Shown one piece after another: positions 1 through 9,135 of a stretch of 64,000 nt of DNA; position 1 is the stretch's first letter; each line of letters starts with the position of its first letter. The stretch spans positions 1,364,001 to 1,428,000 of the forward strand of contig NZ_RAPV01000002.1 of assembly GCF_003610295.1 (NCBI RefSeq). Direction: 5' to 3'. The DNA comes from Paraburkholderia sp. BL23I1N1 (GTDB lineage Bacteria; Pseudomonadota; Gammaproteobacteria; Burkholderiales; Burkholderiaceae). The translations under genes were made by a program, and so were the position numbers. The notes under the pieces are model-generated. The model was not told the origin of the DNA. It saw only the letters and a list, made by a program, of their open reading frames with translations, and ran no database searches.

Positions 1-105
1 AGTTGTTGCCGACTCTGATGCATCACGGGAAAACCTGGCACGGGATGATCCATTCGCGTCGTCCGGACGTGACGAAAATCGCGTGCCAATCGACGCTGGG
101 AACGC

Positions 106-1359
106 ATGATGGGCGGACTCTGGGTACTGACCTTTTTCATCGGAATACTGAGCGATGTCATGTCAGGGGCGATCCGCTATTACACGTCGCTGGCAGGGGC
201 GCCGCAGGCCATCTATTTGCCTAAGCTGATGATGGCGGCATGCATTGTGCTGATCGTTTCGTATAGACCGAAGGTGAGCCACCTGCTGGTCTTGCTGTAC
301 CTCGCCATGCAGGCATGCGTATCGCTTTTCAATGGCGTCGGTCCAAGCGCAGTGGCTTTCTGGGCGTGGACCGTCTTACCGATGTTCTTCGCCATATTGG
401 CGCCGCCCGAAGCGATCGAAATCCTGGGGCGGCCACGCGCCCGGATTGCGCTCGTGGCGGTCGCCGTGGTGTGCATGTTAGGCGTGCTGGTGAATTATGC
501 CGGCTACTTCACCCCGCTGCCGTGGGTCGGGGCAAGCACGGTGATTGATGGGACGGCGGTACACGTCACGAGCTCGAACTTTGTTGGGGAAACGCCGCGT
601 TTGCCGGGGTTCGGACGTGACAGCGCTGCTACAGGGTTAATGATCGGTTTGCTGTCGATATGGTTGCTGCCCAGATTCCGCTCGCTCACGTTCGCGTCGA
701 TGATGCTCGCGGTAGCGGCACTCTCTATCTGGGCAACGACCAACAAGACAGCGCTGGTTGCGCTTGCAATCGTCCTGGGCATAGAGCGGTTCGGGAAACT
801 GGACACGATCAGGAGAGCCGCCATCTGGGCAGCGGCTTCTGTGCTTCTGTTGCCGCTCGCTTCGTTTGCGATAACGGCGGCGATCAATCACTCGGTGATC
901 GGCGGCGGCACGCTTTCTTCGTTTCAGGATCGATTCGAGAATACGTGGCCGCTCCTGCTGCAGGGCCTGATTCGGGAAAACATGATCTGGTTCGGAATCG
1001 GTCCGGGCGGGTTTGGCGCGGCGACTACCTACTACCACGGAAACTTTGGTTTCAACGTGGGTTATGCGGACAACGGTGCGTTGTATGTCATCGCGAACTT
1101 TGGCGTACTCGGTGTGATTATCTTCGGGACGCTGTTGTCGAGACTGTTTTTCGTTGGTGAGTCAAAAGATAGATTTGCATGGACCATGTTGTTGTTTCTG
1201 CTGATTAGCGGCATTACCACGGACATCTTCGAATCGCTTGGCTGCCTGCTGTTCTTTGGCGCCGCGGCGAAGTCTCTATGGCTAGACGCGGAAGGGCAGC
1301 GCTTTCGGTTGAATCCCGGTCCTGTGATGTCCGTGAGAGAACGAAAGTCGATGCTGTGA
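106..1359 (+). CDS. O-antigen ligase/polymerase-like membrane protein (Wzy/WaaL type)
   Basis: A 417-residue, very hydrophobic protein with about ten predicted membrane segments. It carries the layout of the Wzy_C/O-antigen ligase superfamily: a long periplasmic stretch in the C-terminal half (roughly residues 265-325, rich in Gly, Phe and Tyr, with a GIGPGGFG segment) followed by two or three final helices. Such proteins join or polymerise lipid-linked sugar repeat units on the periplasmic face. An in-frame stop at 70-72 leaves ATG 106 or ATG 109 as the start, behind a weak GGGA. It is the first gene of a + strand run with a glycoside hydrolase, a Wzc-like protein and a flippase, so a polymerase for the exported polysaccharide is the best reading. 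Sequence alone does not separate polymerase from ligase in this family. Confidence 0.72.
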   Translation: MMGGLWVLTFFIGILSDVMSGAIRYYTSLAGAPQAIYLPKLMMAACIVLIVSYRPKVSHLLVLLYLAMQACVSLFNGVGPSAVAFWAWTVLPMFFAILAPPEAIEILGRPRARIALVAVAVVCMLGVLVNYAGYFTPLPWVGASTVIDGTAVHVTSSNFVGETPRLPGFGRDSAATGLMIGLLSIWLLPRFRSLTFASMMLAVAALSIWATTNKTALVALAIVLGIERFGKLDTIRRAAIWAAASVLLLPLASFAITAAINHSVIGGGTLSSFQDRFENTWPLLLQGLIRENMIWFGIGPGGFGAATTYYHGNFGFNVGYADNGALYVIANFGVLGVIIFGTLLSRLFFVGESKDRFAWTMLLFLLISGITTDIFESLGCLLFFGAAAKSLWLDAEGQRFRLNPGPVMSVRERKSML

Positions 1360-1438
1360 TGCGGCAATTCAGGAAGCTGCGGAAGATCTGACACTAACGG
1401 TGCGCGGTGTACTAACTGTACCGGCTTGGGGGCAGTAG

Positions 1439-2803
1439 ATGAAGGCTCAGCAAAACTGGGGATTCGGTCGGCTTATTGCCGTCGCAGGGTGCGTGGGCGT
1501 GGTCCTTGCACTGGCGGGGGTGTTCGTCATTCGCGCCTTTGCCATGCCGACAACGCCGATGGTCGTTCTGAACGGATCGACGCAATCCGACGAAGTGCCC
1601 TACGTCGCGCTACCTTCGTTTGCCGAGGCGCGAGCTGATACTGGCGTGGCAATTCACGACATCCAGGATGCGCAATTGCTGGATGCGGTGAGAGACGTGG
1701 GTTTCTCCTTTGTTCGCACGGATCTTTTCTGGGAAGACGTTCAGAAGAATGACGGCTGGCATTTCGGGGACTTCGACACGCTGGTATCCAATCTCGCGCA
1801 GAGAAAGTTGGGAGCGCTTTTTATCCTCGGTTACAAGCATTTTTTGTACAGCCCGGATCAGCCACCAACCACCCCATCTCAGCTTGGAGCGTTCTACACC
1901 TATGTGTATCAGTCCGTGCATCGATACAGCCGGGACAACGTCAGGTACGAGGTGTGGAACGAAGAGAATCACCCGACGTACTGGCTCGCCAAACCGTCTC
2001 CATCGAAATATCGGAACCTGTTGGTGACCGCAGTGAAGGCAGCCCGGGCAGCCGATCCGAATGTGACGATTGCTTCGGGAGGCGTCCAGGAAATGGACCT
2101 CGGCTTCATCCGATCGGTTGGCGATATTTCCAGTGCGACCGAACGTGGCCCGGACGCGATCAGTGTGCACGCATACCGCCAGGAATATCCGGAGTCGGTA
2201 TTTGCGGACTACCGATCGTTGCGTGAGGACTTGTCCACGTATAAGCATGCGCCGGCAATCTGGACGACGGAATGGTCTTACCCGAGTTACGGTTACCGCT
2301 ATGTAAGCACGACACCCAATGGGCATTCACCGGTGGCGCTGGCACTTCAGGCCAAGTACACGGTACGGCGATTTCTGGTCGACTGGATAGCGGGCGTTGG
2401 GCTCACAGCCTATTACGACATGCGCGACGACGGTAAAGATCCGACGAATCCGGAACACAACTTCGGTCTGCTGGACGTGAACAATCACAAGCTGCCGGCT
2501 TATAACGCATCGAAGTATCTGTTTTCGTTTACGGCAAACACAAATAGTGCGAAGTACTACATCGACGAGAAGCAGAAATATGTTGTCCTGAAGTTGAGTA
2601 TGAAATCGGGTGAGCTCAGATATGTGATCTGGTCTTACGGCGACGGAAATACACTGGACTTGGACGCTTCGCATATTGCGGGGCATGCGAGGATCACTGA
2701 CATGTCTGGCAGGGATCTGATCGCGAACGGCGTACTTGCAGTTCCTGAAGCGCGTGGCCCGGTGTTCGTCAGCGTTTCGCCTGTAGCCGCGAAGGCGGCG
2801 TAG
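1439..2803 (+). CDS. PslG-like glycoside hydrolase (GH39-type clan A fold)
   Basis: 454 residues. One N-terminal membrane anchor or uncleaved signal (about residues 11-34) is followed by a (beta/alpha)8-type hydrolase domain. The acid/base Glu is probably E175 in a Trp-Asn-Glu motif, and the nucleophile E278 in Thr-Thr-Glu-Trp, the spacing expected for GH39/clan A retaining enzymes. The product would be periplasmic or membrane tethered. PslG of Pseudomonas is the known precedent: a hydrolase encoded inside an exopolysaccharide locus that trims or releases the polymer. Position between the Wzy-like gene and the Wzc-like gene supports the same role here. ATG 1439 follows a GGGGG run at a suitable distance. 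The substrate cannot be read from sequence. Confidence 0.75.
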   Translation: MKAQQNWGFGRLIAVAGCVGVVLALAGVFVIRAFAMPTTPMVVLNGSTQSDEVPYVALPSFAEARADTGVAIHDIQDAQLLDAVRDVGFSFVRTDLFWEDVQKNDGWHFGDFDTLVSNLAQRKLGALFILGYKHFLYSPDQPPTTPSQLGAFYTYVYQSVHRYSRDNVRYEVWNEENHPTYWLAKPSPSKYRNLLVTAVKAARAADPNVTIASGGVQEMDLGFIRSVGDISSATERGPDAISVHAYRQEYPESVFADYRSLREDLSTYKHAPAIWTTEWSYPSYGYRYVSTTPNGHSPVALALQAKYTVRRFLVDWIAGVGLTAYYDMRDDGKDPTNPEHNFGLLDVNNHKLPAYNASKYLFSFTANTNSAKYYIDEKQKYVVLKLSMKSGELRYVIWSYGDGNTLDLDASHIAGHARITDMSGRDLIANGVLAVPEARGPVFVSVSPVAAKAA

Positions 2804-2899
2804 AGCGAACGTGTTTCAGCAGATTCAATTGAGCATGTTCGATAGCTGGAAGCTTGTGTACTTACGGGTTCCCCTTCGTCCTTTATCGCGGGAAATGAA

Positions 2900-5160
2900 A
2901 TGAGTTCATTCATCGGACAATCGGCGGTCGGCATTATTCCGGCCCAAAACGACGGGCTTACCGGTCTTTGGCGAAATATTGCCCGGCACAAGTTGCTGTT
3001 CGCAGTGATCTTCGGCACGTGTTGCTTTATGGGCGGACTGTACATCCTGCTCGCGACGCCGCAATACCGGGCCGACGCACTGCTGCGAGTACAGATCAAA
3101 CCTGGTGCGTCAGTCAGCGCGCTATCCGACGTATCGGGAACGACGTCGGCGGACCAATCCGCCGACGACGAAACCGATGTTCTCACTTCGCGAACCATAG
3201 TCGACGAAGCGATTGCAAAGACCGGGGCTGATATTACCGTGCAGACGGAAAGCCACTTTCCGTTGATCGGCCGCTACCTCGCATCCCGCCATGCGGCCGA
3301 CACCGTATTGTCGCGGCCGTTCCTGGGGCTGAGTGGATATGCCTGGGGCGGTGAACAACTGAAACCCGGAATCTTCGAGGTGCCAGGCGCCGCACTGGGC
3401 GACAAGTTCCGCGTGGTGACGGGCGAAGCGGGCAGTTGGACGTTATATGACAAAGACAGCCATCAGCTTGCGCAGGGCCGAGTTGGCGAGGCCGTGGCAT
3501 TCCAGGTGGCGACCGACGAGGGGAGCGCGCCGGGGCAGTTGAAGATCGATGTGTTGCGCGCTCGGCCGGGCGTGGAGTTCACGCTGTCCAAGGTGTCCAT
3601 GCAAACGGCTTACGAGAATATCAGCACGCAATTGAAAACCTCTGTTTCCAGTCAGAATTCATCGGTGCGAGATTCGTCGATGTTGAGGTTGAGTTATCAA
3701 TCCAACTCGCCTCTGACCGCTCAACTGATGGTCAACACCATCGTGCAGGCGTTCGTCAATCGCAATGTCGACGATCGCGCAAACCAGGCACGCCTGAAGC
3801 TGGAAACCCTGCGAGCACGCTTGCCGCAATTGAAGGAAGAGATGCATCGTGCGGAAGACAGCTTTAGCGATTTCCGTACGCAGCATCAGGCGATCGACAT
3901 GGAGCAGCAAGGGTCAGCGCTCATTTCGAACATGAACGCGCTTGCCGAAAAACAACGGGCCTTGCGACTCGAGTTCGACGACAAGCGGCAGACATTCGGT
4001 CCGGATAGCCCGGTATATAGGGGCTTGGTCCAACAATTGGATCAGGTGAAGCAGGATATTCAGCAGAACACCGAAGCGACGAAGAATCTGCCGGCCACAC
4101 AGCGCGAGTATGTGAGGCTATCCACGGATGCCACGATCAACAAGCAGCTTTACACCGGGGTGCTGGCCAATGTTCAGCAACTCGAAGTGGCCGCGGCGAG
4201 TACCGCGTCCGGTGTAAGCGTGATGGACTGGGCCATCGCGTCGGAGAAGCCCTCGTGGCCGCGTAAGACAATCATTCTGCTTGGTTCGATTCTCGGCGGA
4301 TTGTTTGCCAGCACGCTTGCAGTCCATCTCGTGTCGCTCAATCGAAAGGAACTTCGTACGCCGCAAGAAATTAACACCATTTCGGATCTGCCGCGCCTCG
4401 CTGTGGTTGCGCGATCCAAGGCGCAGCTTCGCGGTGGCGTCGACTCGCGAGGTCGTCTGGACGAACCGGTGAAGTTGCTGGCGGTGAGCAGTCCCGGGGA
4501 TCCGAGCGTTGAAGCATTACGCGCATTGCCGAGCAGCGTGAGAACGTTGCTCTCGGGAACCGGGAGCGGGCTGAAGAACAAGGTGATTCTGTTCACGGGT
4601 CCGACGCAGGGTGTCGGGAAGAGCTTTGTTTCGTCCAATTTCGCCTATCTGCTTTCGCAGACCGAGGCATCGGTCCTGCTGATCGATGGCGACATGCGGC
4701 AGGGGAAATTGAGTCGTCTCCGGGCGGATCAGGATAGGCCGGGGCTCGCGGAGGTACTCAAGGGAACGGCGGAACTCGATGATGCGATTGTGCGATCCGA
4801 GGGACCAGGCTGTCGATCCTGGGTGCGGGTGAAGCTTATCCGTCGAACCCCGCAGAGCTACTCAGCAGTCCCGCGTTCCGGGACATGCTGAACAAGCTGC
4901 GTGATCGCTTCGACTACGTGGTGATCGATTCGCCTCCGGTTCTTCCTGTGAGCGATGCCGTGTCGATCGCGGCTCAAGGTTGCGATCTGGTTCTGCTCGT
5001 GTCGCGTGCCGACTACACCGGGTCACGTCAGGTCGAAGAAGCCCTGCAGCGGCTGGCGAACGTCGGTGCCAATGTGGGGGGGCATATTTTTAACGGATTT
5101 CTTCCCTCACGATATGGCGAACGTGACGACTACACGCTGCACGGCGCCCGACGTTATTAA
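2900..5160 (+). pseudogene. Wzc/GumC-like polysaccharide co-polymerase with tyrosine-kinase domain, frameshifted
   Basis: The N-terminal part (2900 to about 4800) has a Wzz-type chain-length domain: a membrane segment near residues 30-52, a long coiled-coil periplasmic region, and a second membrane segment near residue 460. It then enters a BY-kinase domain with Walker A (GPTQGVGKS, residues 567-575) and Walker A' (VLLIDGDMR, about 592-600). The frame is lost at 4801-4803: the +1 reading frame then gives GTRLSILGAGEAYPS and continues through Walker B (VVIDSPP, 4918-4938) to a Tyr-containing tail ending at 5160. Restoring one G in the GGG run would give a normal 753-residue protein. As written, the kinase is cut between Walker A' and Walker B and the product ends at 4891 with an aberrant tail. 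A sequencing error is quite possible. Confidence 0.85.
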
Positions 5161-5185
5161 GCGCATCCCGCATGCAAACGCCGGC

Positions 5186-5217
5186 GCCTGACACTGGAGA
5201 AGTCTCCGGTATCAGGC
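5186..5217 (+). other. Stem-loop between the wzc-like and flippase genes
   Basis: Imperfect inverted repeat: 14-base arms 5186-5199 and 5204-5217 with one mismatch and one G-U pair around an AAGT loop. It lies just after the stop of the kinase gene and about 100 bases before the flippase start. No T-run follows directly, so it may be an attenuator or mRNA-stabilising hairpin rather than a full intrinsic terminator. Confidence 0.4.
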
Positions 5218-5319
5218 CCGGACATCAACCCTTCACTCTCCGCTACACGATGGATATTTTTTCTTCCTGATGCGCGTGCGGCTTTGCCCTGTGTAGTTCA
5301 GACGACAGCAAGGAAAGTA

Positions 5320-6804
5320 ATGTCATTACGTGAAAAGGCGATTTCGGGGGCAAAGTGGTCTGCAGCATCCATGATCTCGATCGTCAGCGTCCAGTTCTTG
5401 CAGGTCGCTATATTGGCGCATCTGCTGAGGCCGGGCGAACTGGGCCTGGCGAGTATGGTTTCCTTGGTGACGACGCTTGCCGACATGTTTCTCGACATGG
5501 GTCTGAGCACGGCGATCGTACAGCGCAAGAACGTGGCTCCGAATGAGCTTTCATCGCTTTACTGGCTCAATGTCCTGTTCGGTGCGGGTCTCGGCGGACT
5601 CCTGCTGGCGGGAAGCGGAGTGGCAGCATGGTTCTTCTCGGAGCCGGAGCTGAAGACGCTAGTGGGCCTCGCTGCATTGATGTTCTTCGTCTCACCGCAT
5701 GGCTTGCTATACCAATCGCTGATGGCGCGTGAACTGATGTTCGACATGCTGTCGAAGATCGAGGTGGCATCCAGCATGGTGCTATTCATCACGACGCTTG
5801 TCGCCGCACTGCGAGGTTATGGCGCCTATTCCCCGGTTATCGGTGCGTTGACGGCGGCCGTGTGCCGCGTGGTGTTGCTCAATCTGAACGGGCGCAAACT
5901 GCACAGGCCCGGATTGCGGTTCAGGTTCTCGGAGACGAGGTCGTATCTCAGCTTCGGTGTCTTCCAGGCAATGGACTCGATGGTGAACTATCTGAACGTC
6001 AATTTTGGCGGCATCGTCGCGGGTCGGGTGCTGGGTGCGGCGACACTTGGCGGCTATAACCTGGCGCTCAACTGTGCCGTCAATTTTCCGGCGAGACTCA
6101 ATCCATTCTTTACGCGCGTACTCTTTCCCGTCTTCTCGATCATTCAGGATGACATCGCAAAGCTTCGTCAAAATTACTACAAACTGACGGGGTTTATCGC
6201 GATGTTCAACTTTCCTCTGGTGTTCGGACTGATGGTCGTCGCGCCGGATTTTGTCTTGTGCATGTTTGGCGAAAAATGGCTCTGGGCCACGCCGGTATTG
6301 AGAGTGCTTTGTCTGGTAGGGGCCTTCCGCTGCCTCGGAAACCCGGTCGCATCGTTGATGATGGCAACCGCAAACATCAGAATAAGTTTCCTGTTCAACC
6401 TGACAAAGACGGCCGCGATGTTGCCCGCCATCATCGTCGGCGCCTATCTGGGCGGCGCGCTGGGCGTGGCGATTTCGCTTCTCACGGTCGAAGCGATTAT
6501 GCTTCTGCCGATGTATCAATTCATGCTGAAGCGCGTGCTCGGTCCAAGCTTTGGAGAGTTTTTCAACGCGTGTTTCGTGCCGTTGAGAATGACGATGCCG
6601 ATGGTGGCAAGCGTTCTGGTCGTTTCGGAATTACTGGACGCTTCCTCGATGGGACATGTCCTGAAGCTGGTCACCGAGGTTACGCTCGGTGCAGTGATTT
6701 TCGGTGCCACGTTTCTGCTTGACCGCTCGTTACTTTGTGCCGAGATCAGAGGCATTGTGCTCAAGATGGTCCGCAAGGCGGCGTTGCGACACGGTCTGCA
6801 GTAG
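5320..6804 (+). CDS. Wzx-type polysaccharide flippase (MOP superfamily, WzxC-like)
   Basis: 494 residues with 12-14 hydrophobic segments and no long soluble domain. The N-terminus (SLREKAISGAKWSA) is typical of the WzxC/TuaB branch of lipopolysaccharide-type exporters. These proteins flip undecaprenyl-linked repeat units across the inner membrane for Wzy-dependent polymerisation. ATG 5320 was chosen over an upstream TTG at 5284 because AGGAAAG sits directly before it. It is the last + strand gene of the run, and its 3' end overlaps the convergent glycosyltransferase by 75 bases. Confidence 0.85.
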   Translation: MSLREKAISGAKWSAASMISIVSVQFLQVAILAHLLRPGELGLASMVSLVTTLADMFLDMGLSTAIVQRKNVAPNELSSLYWLNVLFGAGLGGLLLAGSGVAAWFFSEPELKTLVGLAALMFFVSPHGLLYQSLMARELMFDMLSKIEVASSMVLFITTLVAALRGYGAYSPVIGALTAAVCRVVLLNLNGRKLHRPGLRFRFSETRSYLSFGVFQAMDSMVNYLNVNFGGIVAGRVLGAATLGGYNLALNCAVNFPARLNPFFTRVLFPVFSIIQDDIAKLRQNYYKLTGFIAMFNFPLVFGLMVVAPDFVLCMFGEKWLWATPVLRVLCLVGAFRCLGNPVASLMMATANIRISFLFNLTKTAAMLPAIIVGAYLGGALGVAISLLTVEAIMLLPMYQFMLKRVLGPSFGEFFNACFVPLRMTMPMVASVLVVSELLDASSMGHVLKLVTEVTLGAVIFGATFLLDRSLLCAEIRGIVLKMVRKAALRHGLQ

Positions 6805-7926
6805 GATGCGCTGGGCTTGAGCGTCAAACACTTCGCGAGAGAACCGCAGTCGAAAAGAATCGGTCAGCCCCGTGAGTGGATAGGTCGGCGCGGAGAATAT
6901 TCTTTCGACAAAAGCGTCCTGATCGTGAGCAGGAAATAGCAGCGCAGCCGGCAAGTACGATCCGAGTGCCGATACCTGCGACGCCACGATCGGGCGGCCT
7001 GCCAGAATGGCCTCGATCATGACGAGCGGCACGCCTTCATAGGCCGAAGGCAACACAATAACATCGCTTGCCACGATATAAGGCAGTACGTCGGACCGCG
7101 CGCCGATGATCCTGACGCAACGGGAAAGGATCTCACTGTTTTGCACCATTTGCCGCAATGTCTCGGCGTCCGGGCCGTCACCCACGATGAGCACAAGCGT
7201 ATTCGCAAACGCCTCCGGGTGTCGTTCGATGGCAGCGAGCAGGAAATCTTGCCGCTTATGCTGTAAGTGAATCCGGCCAATGTGTGCGCAAATGAACTTT
7301 CCGGATTGGGGCAAGGCAAGTACGCTGCGTGCCGCGTCGCGGGTGAGGGTAGTCTGGCTAAATCTGTCGTCGACATAGTTTTCGAGAATCGCGGCAGGCG
7401 TTCCCGGCGCCAGCTTCAAAAGCTTTCCGCGCAGATGATCATTCAGCGTGATGTACTGGTGCGGTAGATGGTACAGCGCACGTTTAACCAGCGATTTGAT
7501 TCGTTCTGTTGCGGGAACGCCCGCTTCCGTATCGTCATCAACCAGAGGGATGTAGCTGACGGCCGTCGTTCGCGTCAGTCGTGCGGCGAACAAACCGGCG
7601 ACGGCAGACACGATGGTTCCCTGAGCGATGACGAGTTTCGACAGATGAAGCGTGCGCAATAGAGCGGCCGTGCGCCACGTCGCCGACAGGAGAGCAAGCG
7701 GGTTGCGGTGAATCGACTCGGAAGTGAATGTCAATGAGATGACCGCGACCTGACGATGCCGTCTGGCGATATCGTTAGCAAAGGCCGACATGAGTTTATT
7801 CTCGGCCGGCACGAGAATAGCGAGGCTGACAATCCCCGGGCACTTTACGAGTGCGAGAATGAGTCGCTTGAGCATTTCCTCGTGGCCACCGTTGACGCTC
7901 GAATCGCAATAGATGCCCAACCTCAC
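6730..7926 (-). CDS. Glycosyltransferase family 4 (GT-B)
   Basis: 398 residues from GTG 7926, which has AAGGAG seven or eight bases upstream; the open frame runs further up but that part has no family character. The C-terminal half shows the GT4 donor-binding pattern: GRIHLQHKRQ, VGDGPDAETL, and the E-x7-E type motif in SAYEGVPLVMIEAILAG. It would transfer an activated sugar onto a lipid-linked polysaccharide intermediate on the cytoplasmic side. It is the last gene of the - strand glycosyltransferase run (10288 to 6730). Its stop lies inside the end of the flippase gene, a tail-to-tail overlap of 75 bases. Sugar specificity is unknown. Confidence 0.8.
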   Translation of the reverse strand: MRLGIYCDSSVNGGHEEMLKRLILALVKCPGIVSLAILVPAENKLMSAFANDIARRHRQVAVISLTFTSESIHRNPLALLSATWRTAALLRTLHLSKLVIAQGTIVSAVAGLFAARLTRTTAVSYIPLVDDDTEAGVPATERIKSLVKRALYHLPHQYITLNDHLRGKLLKLAPGTPAAILENYVDDRFSQTTLTRDAARSVLALPQSGKFICAHIGRIHLQHKRQDFLLAAIERHPEAFANTLVLIVGDGPDAETLRQMVQNSEILSRCVRIIGARSDVLPYIVASDVIVLPSAYEGVPLVMIEAILAGRPIVASQVSALGSYLPAALLFPAHDQDAFVERIFSAPTYPLTGLTDSFRLRFSREVFDAQAQRILLQTVSQRRLADHLEHNASDLGTK

Positions 7927-8020
7927 TGATATTCTCCTTGGAACGAAGTATGGCCTGCGGGCATGCCGATCATCCTGATCCGAATCGCCGGCGGAGGGTT
8001 GCGAGGCGATGTGAGCGAAG

Positions 8021-9118
8021 TCACACCCTGCGCCGGGATCGATCGATAACCTGAGTGAGCATCCTGGCGCTTGAGTCCCAGAGGTACTTGGCAGCGTGCG
8101 CACGACCTCGCTCTATGAGAGTCGTCCGGAGTTCAGGTGAGCGAAGTAGCGTCCGTAACTGGTCTGCAATATCGTCTGACGAGTAGGGGTCGCAATAGAG
8201 CGCGGCATCTCCACAGGTTTCCGGTAGTGCCGCCAAGCGACCCACGATAACCGGGCAGCCGCTTCGCATCGCTTCGAGCGGTGGAATGCCGAACCCTTCA
8301 TAGATCGATGGATAGAGAAAGCAGTGTGCGTGCTGATATAGCGCCTTCAGCTTCTCGTCGCTGATATAGCCGACAGCCTTGATGTTGGGCGCGACGCCTT
8401 GAACGTCTTCGACATCGCCGAACACGCTCGCGTTTTTCATGCCGACAATGACCAGATCGATCTCAGGATCGCCAAGTTGGCGGAAGGCCTCCAGAATGCG
8501 GCCAAAGTTCTTCGTGGGATTCATGCTGCTGACCGCCAGCACGAAACGCCTCGAGGTCAAATCGTGTTCATGCAGCACGCTGGTATCGGGCACGATTGCA
8601 TCGAGATGATCCGCGCCGAGCGGAACGACGCTGATTCGTGCTGCCGGCACGCCGCAGTGGTGAGCAAGACGCAGCCTCGAGAAATTCGAATTGGTGACCA
8701 CGCAACTTGAAGTCCGTGCAAGGATCCAGAACATTAGCCTGTACCACGTCCGGAAACGCCAGGAGAAATGGGCAGGTGTATCGAACACCGCTGCGTCGTG
8801 CATATAAATAACCTGGTTGAAGCGGAAGATCGAAGCCGAGTTGCTGAGATTGACAATACGGTGACGGCCGGCGAACAAGGGGAGAACGAGCTGCTCCCAG
8901 AACACGCCTTTTCCAAATCCGATCTTGACGGTAGTCGTATTGCCCACTGAGAGAAGATCCTGTTGCGGCGGAACGACGACGGTTACCTTGCCGTTGTCGG
9001 GCAAATGCCCAAGCGCAACGATCAATTCACGTGCAACGCGTTGTACGCCGGTCGTCTTCTGTGTGGCGAAGCGACCGTTGTAGATGAATGTGGGTGCAGC
9101 CGGGTACATATTCTTCAC
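8021..9118 (-). CDS. Glycosyltransferase family 4, mannosyltransferase-like
   Basis: 365 residues. N-terminus (FIYNGRFATQKTTGVQRVARELI) and the C-terminal motif YPSIYEGFGIPPLEAMRSGCPVI are classic for GT4 enzymes of the WbaZ/mannosyltransferase-like group, with the two acidic donor-binding residues of the E-x7-E motif present. Cytoplasmic, peripheral to the membrane, building the repeat unit of the local polysaccharide. The next gene downstream (start 7926) is 94 bases away and the upstream gene (stop 9136) only 17 bases away, so the three - strand transferases probably form one operon. ATG 9118 or ATG 9109 could be the start. Confidence 0.82.
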   Translation of the reverse strand: MKNMYPAAPTFIYNGRFATQKTTGVQRVARELIVALGHLPDNGKVTVVVPPQQDLLSVGNTTTVKIGFGKGVFWEQLVLPLFAGRHRIVNLSNSASIFRFNQVIYMHDAAVFDTPAHFSWRFRTWYRLMFWILARTSSCVVTNSNFSRLRLAHHCGVPAARISVVPLGADHLDAIVPDTSVLHEHDLTSRRFVLAVSSMNPTKNFGRILEAFRQLGDPEIDLVIVGMKNASVFGDVEDVQGVAPNIKAVGYISDEKLKALYQHAHCFLYPSIYEGFGIPPLEAMRSGCPVIVGRLAALPETCGDAALYCDPYSSDDIADQLRTLLRSPELRTTLIERGRAHAAKYLWDSSARMLTQVIDRSRRRV

Positions 9119-9135
9119 ACCGTTGTCTCCGGAAG

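Noticed and set aside
4799..4815. Programmed -1 frameshift in the kinase gene
   Set aside because: There is no heptameric X XXY YYZ slippery site or downstream pseudoknot candidate at the break, so a simple one-base deletion is more likely.
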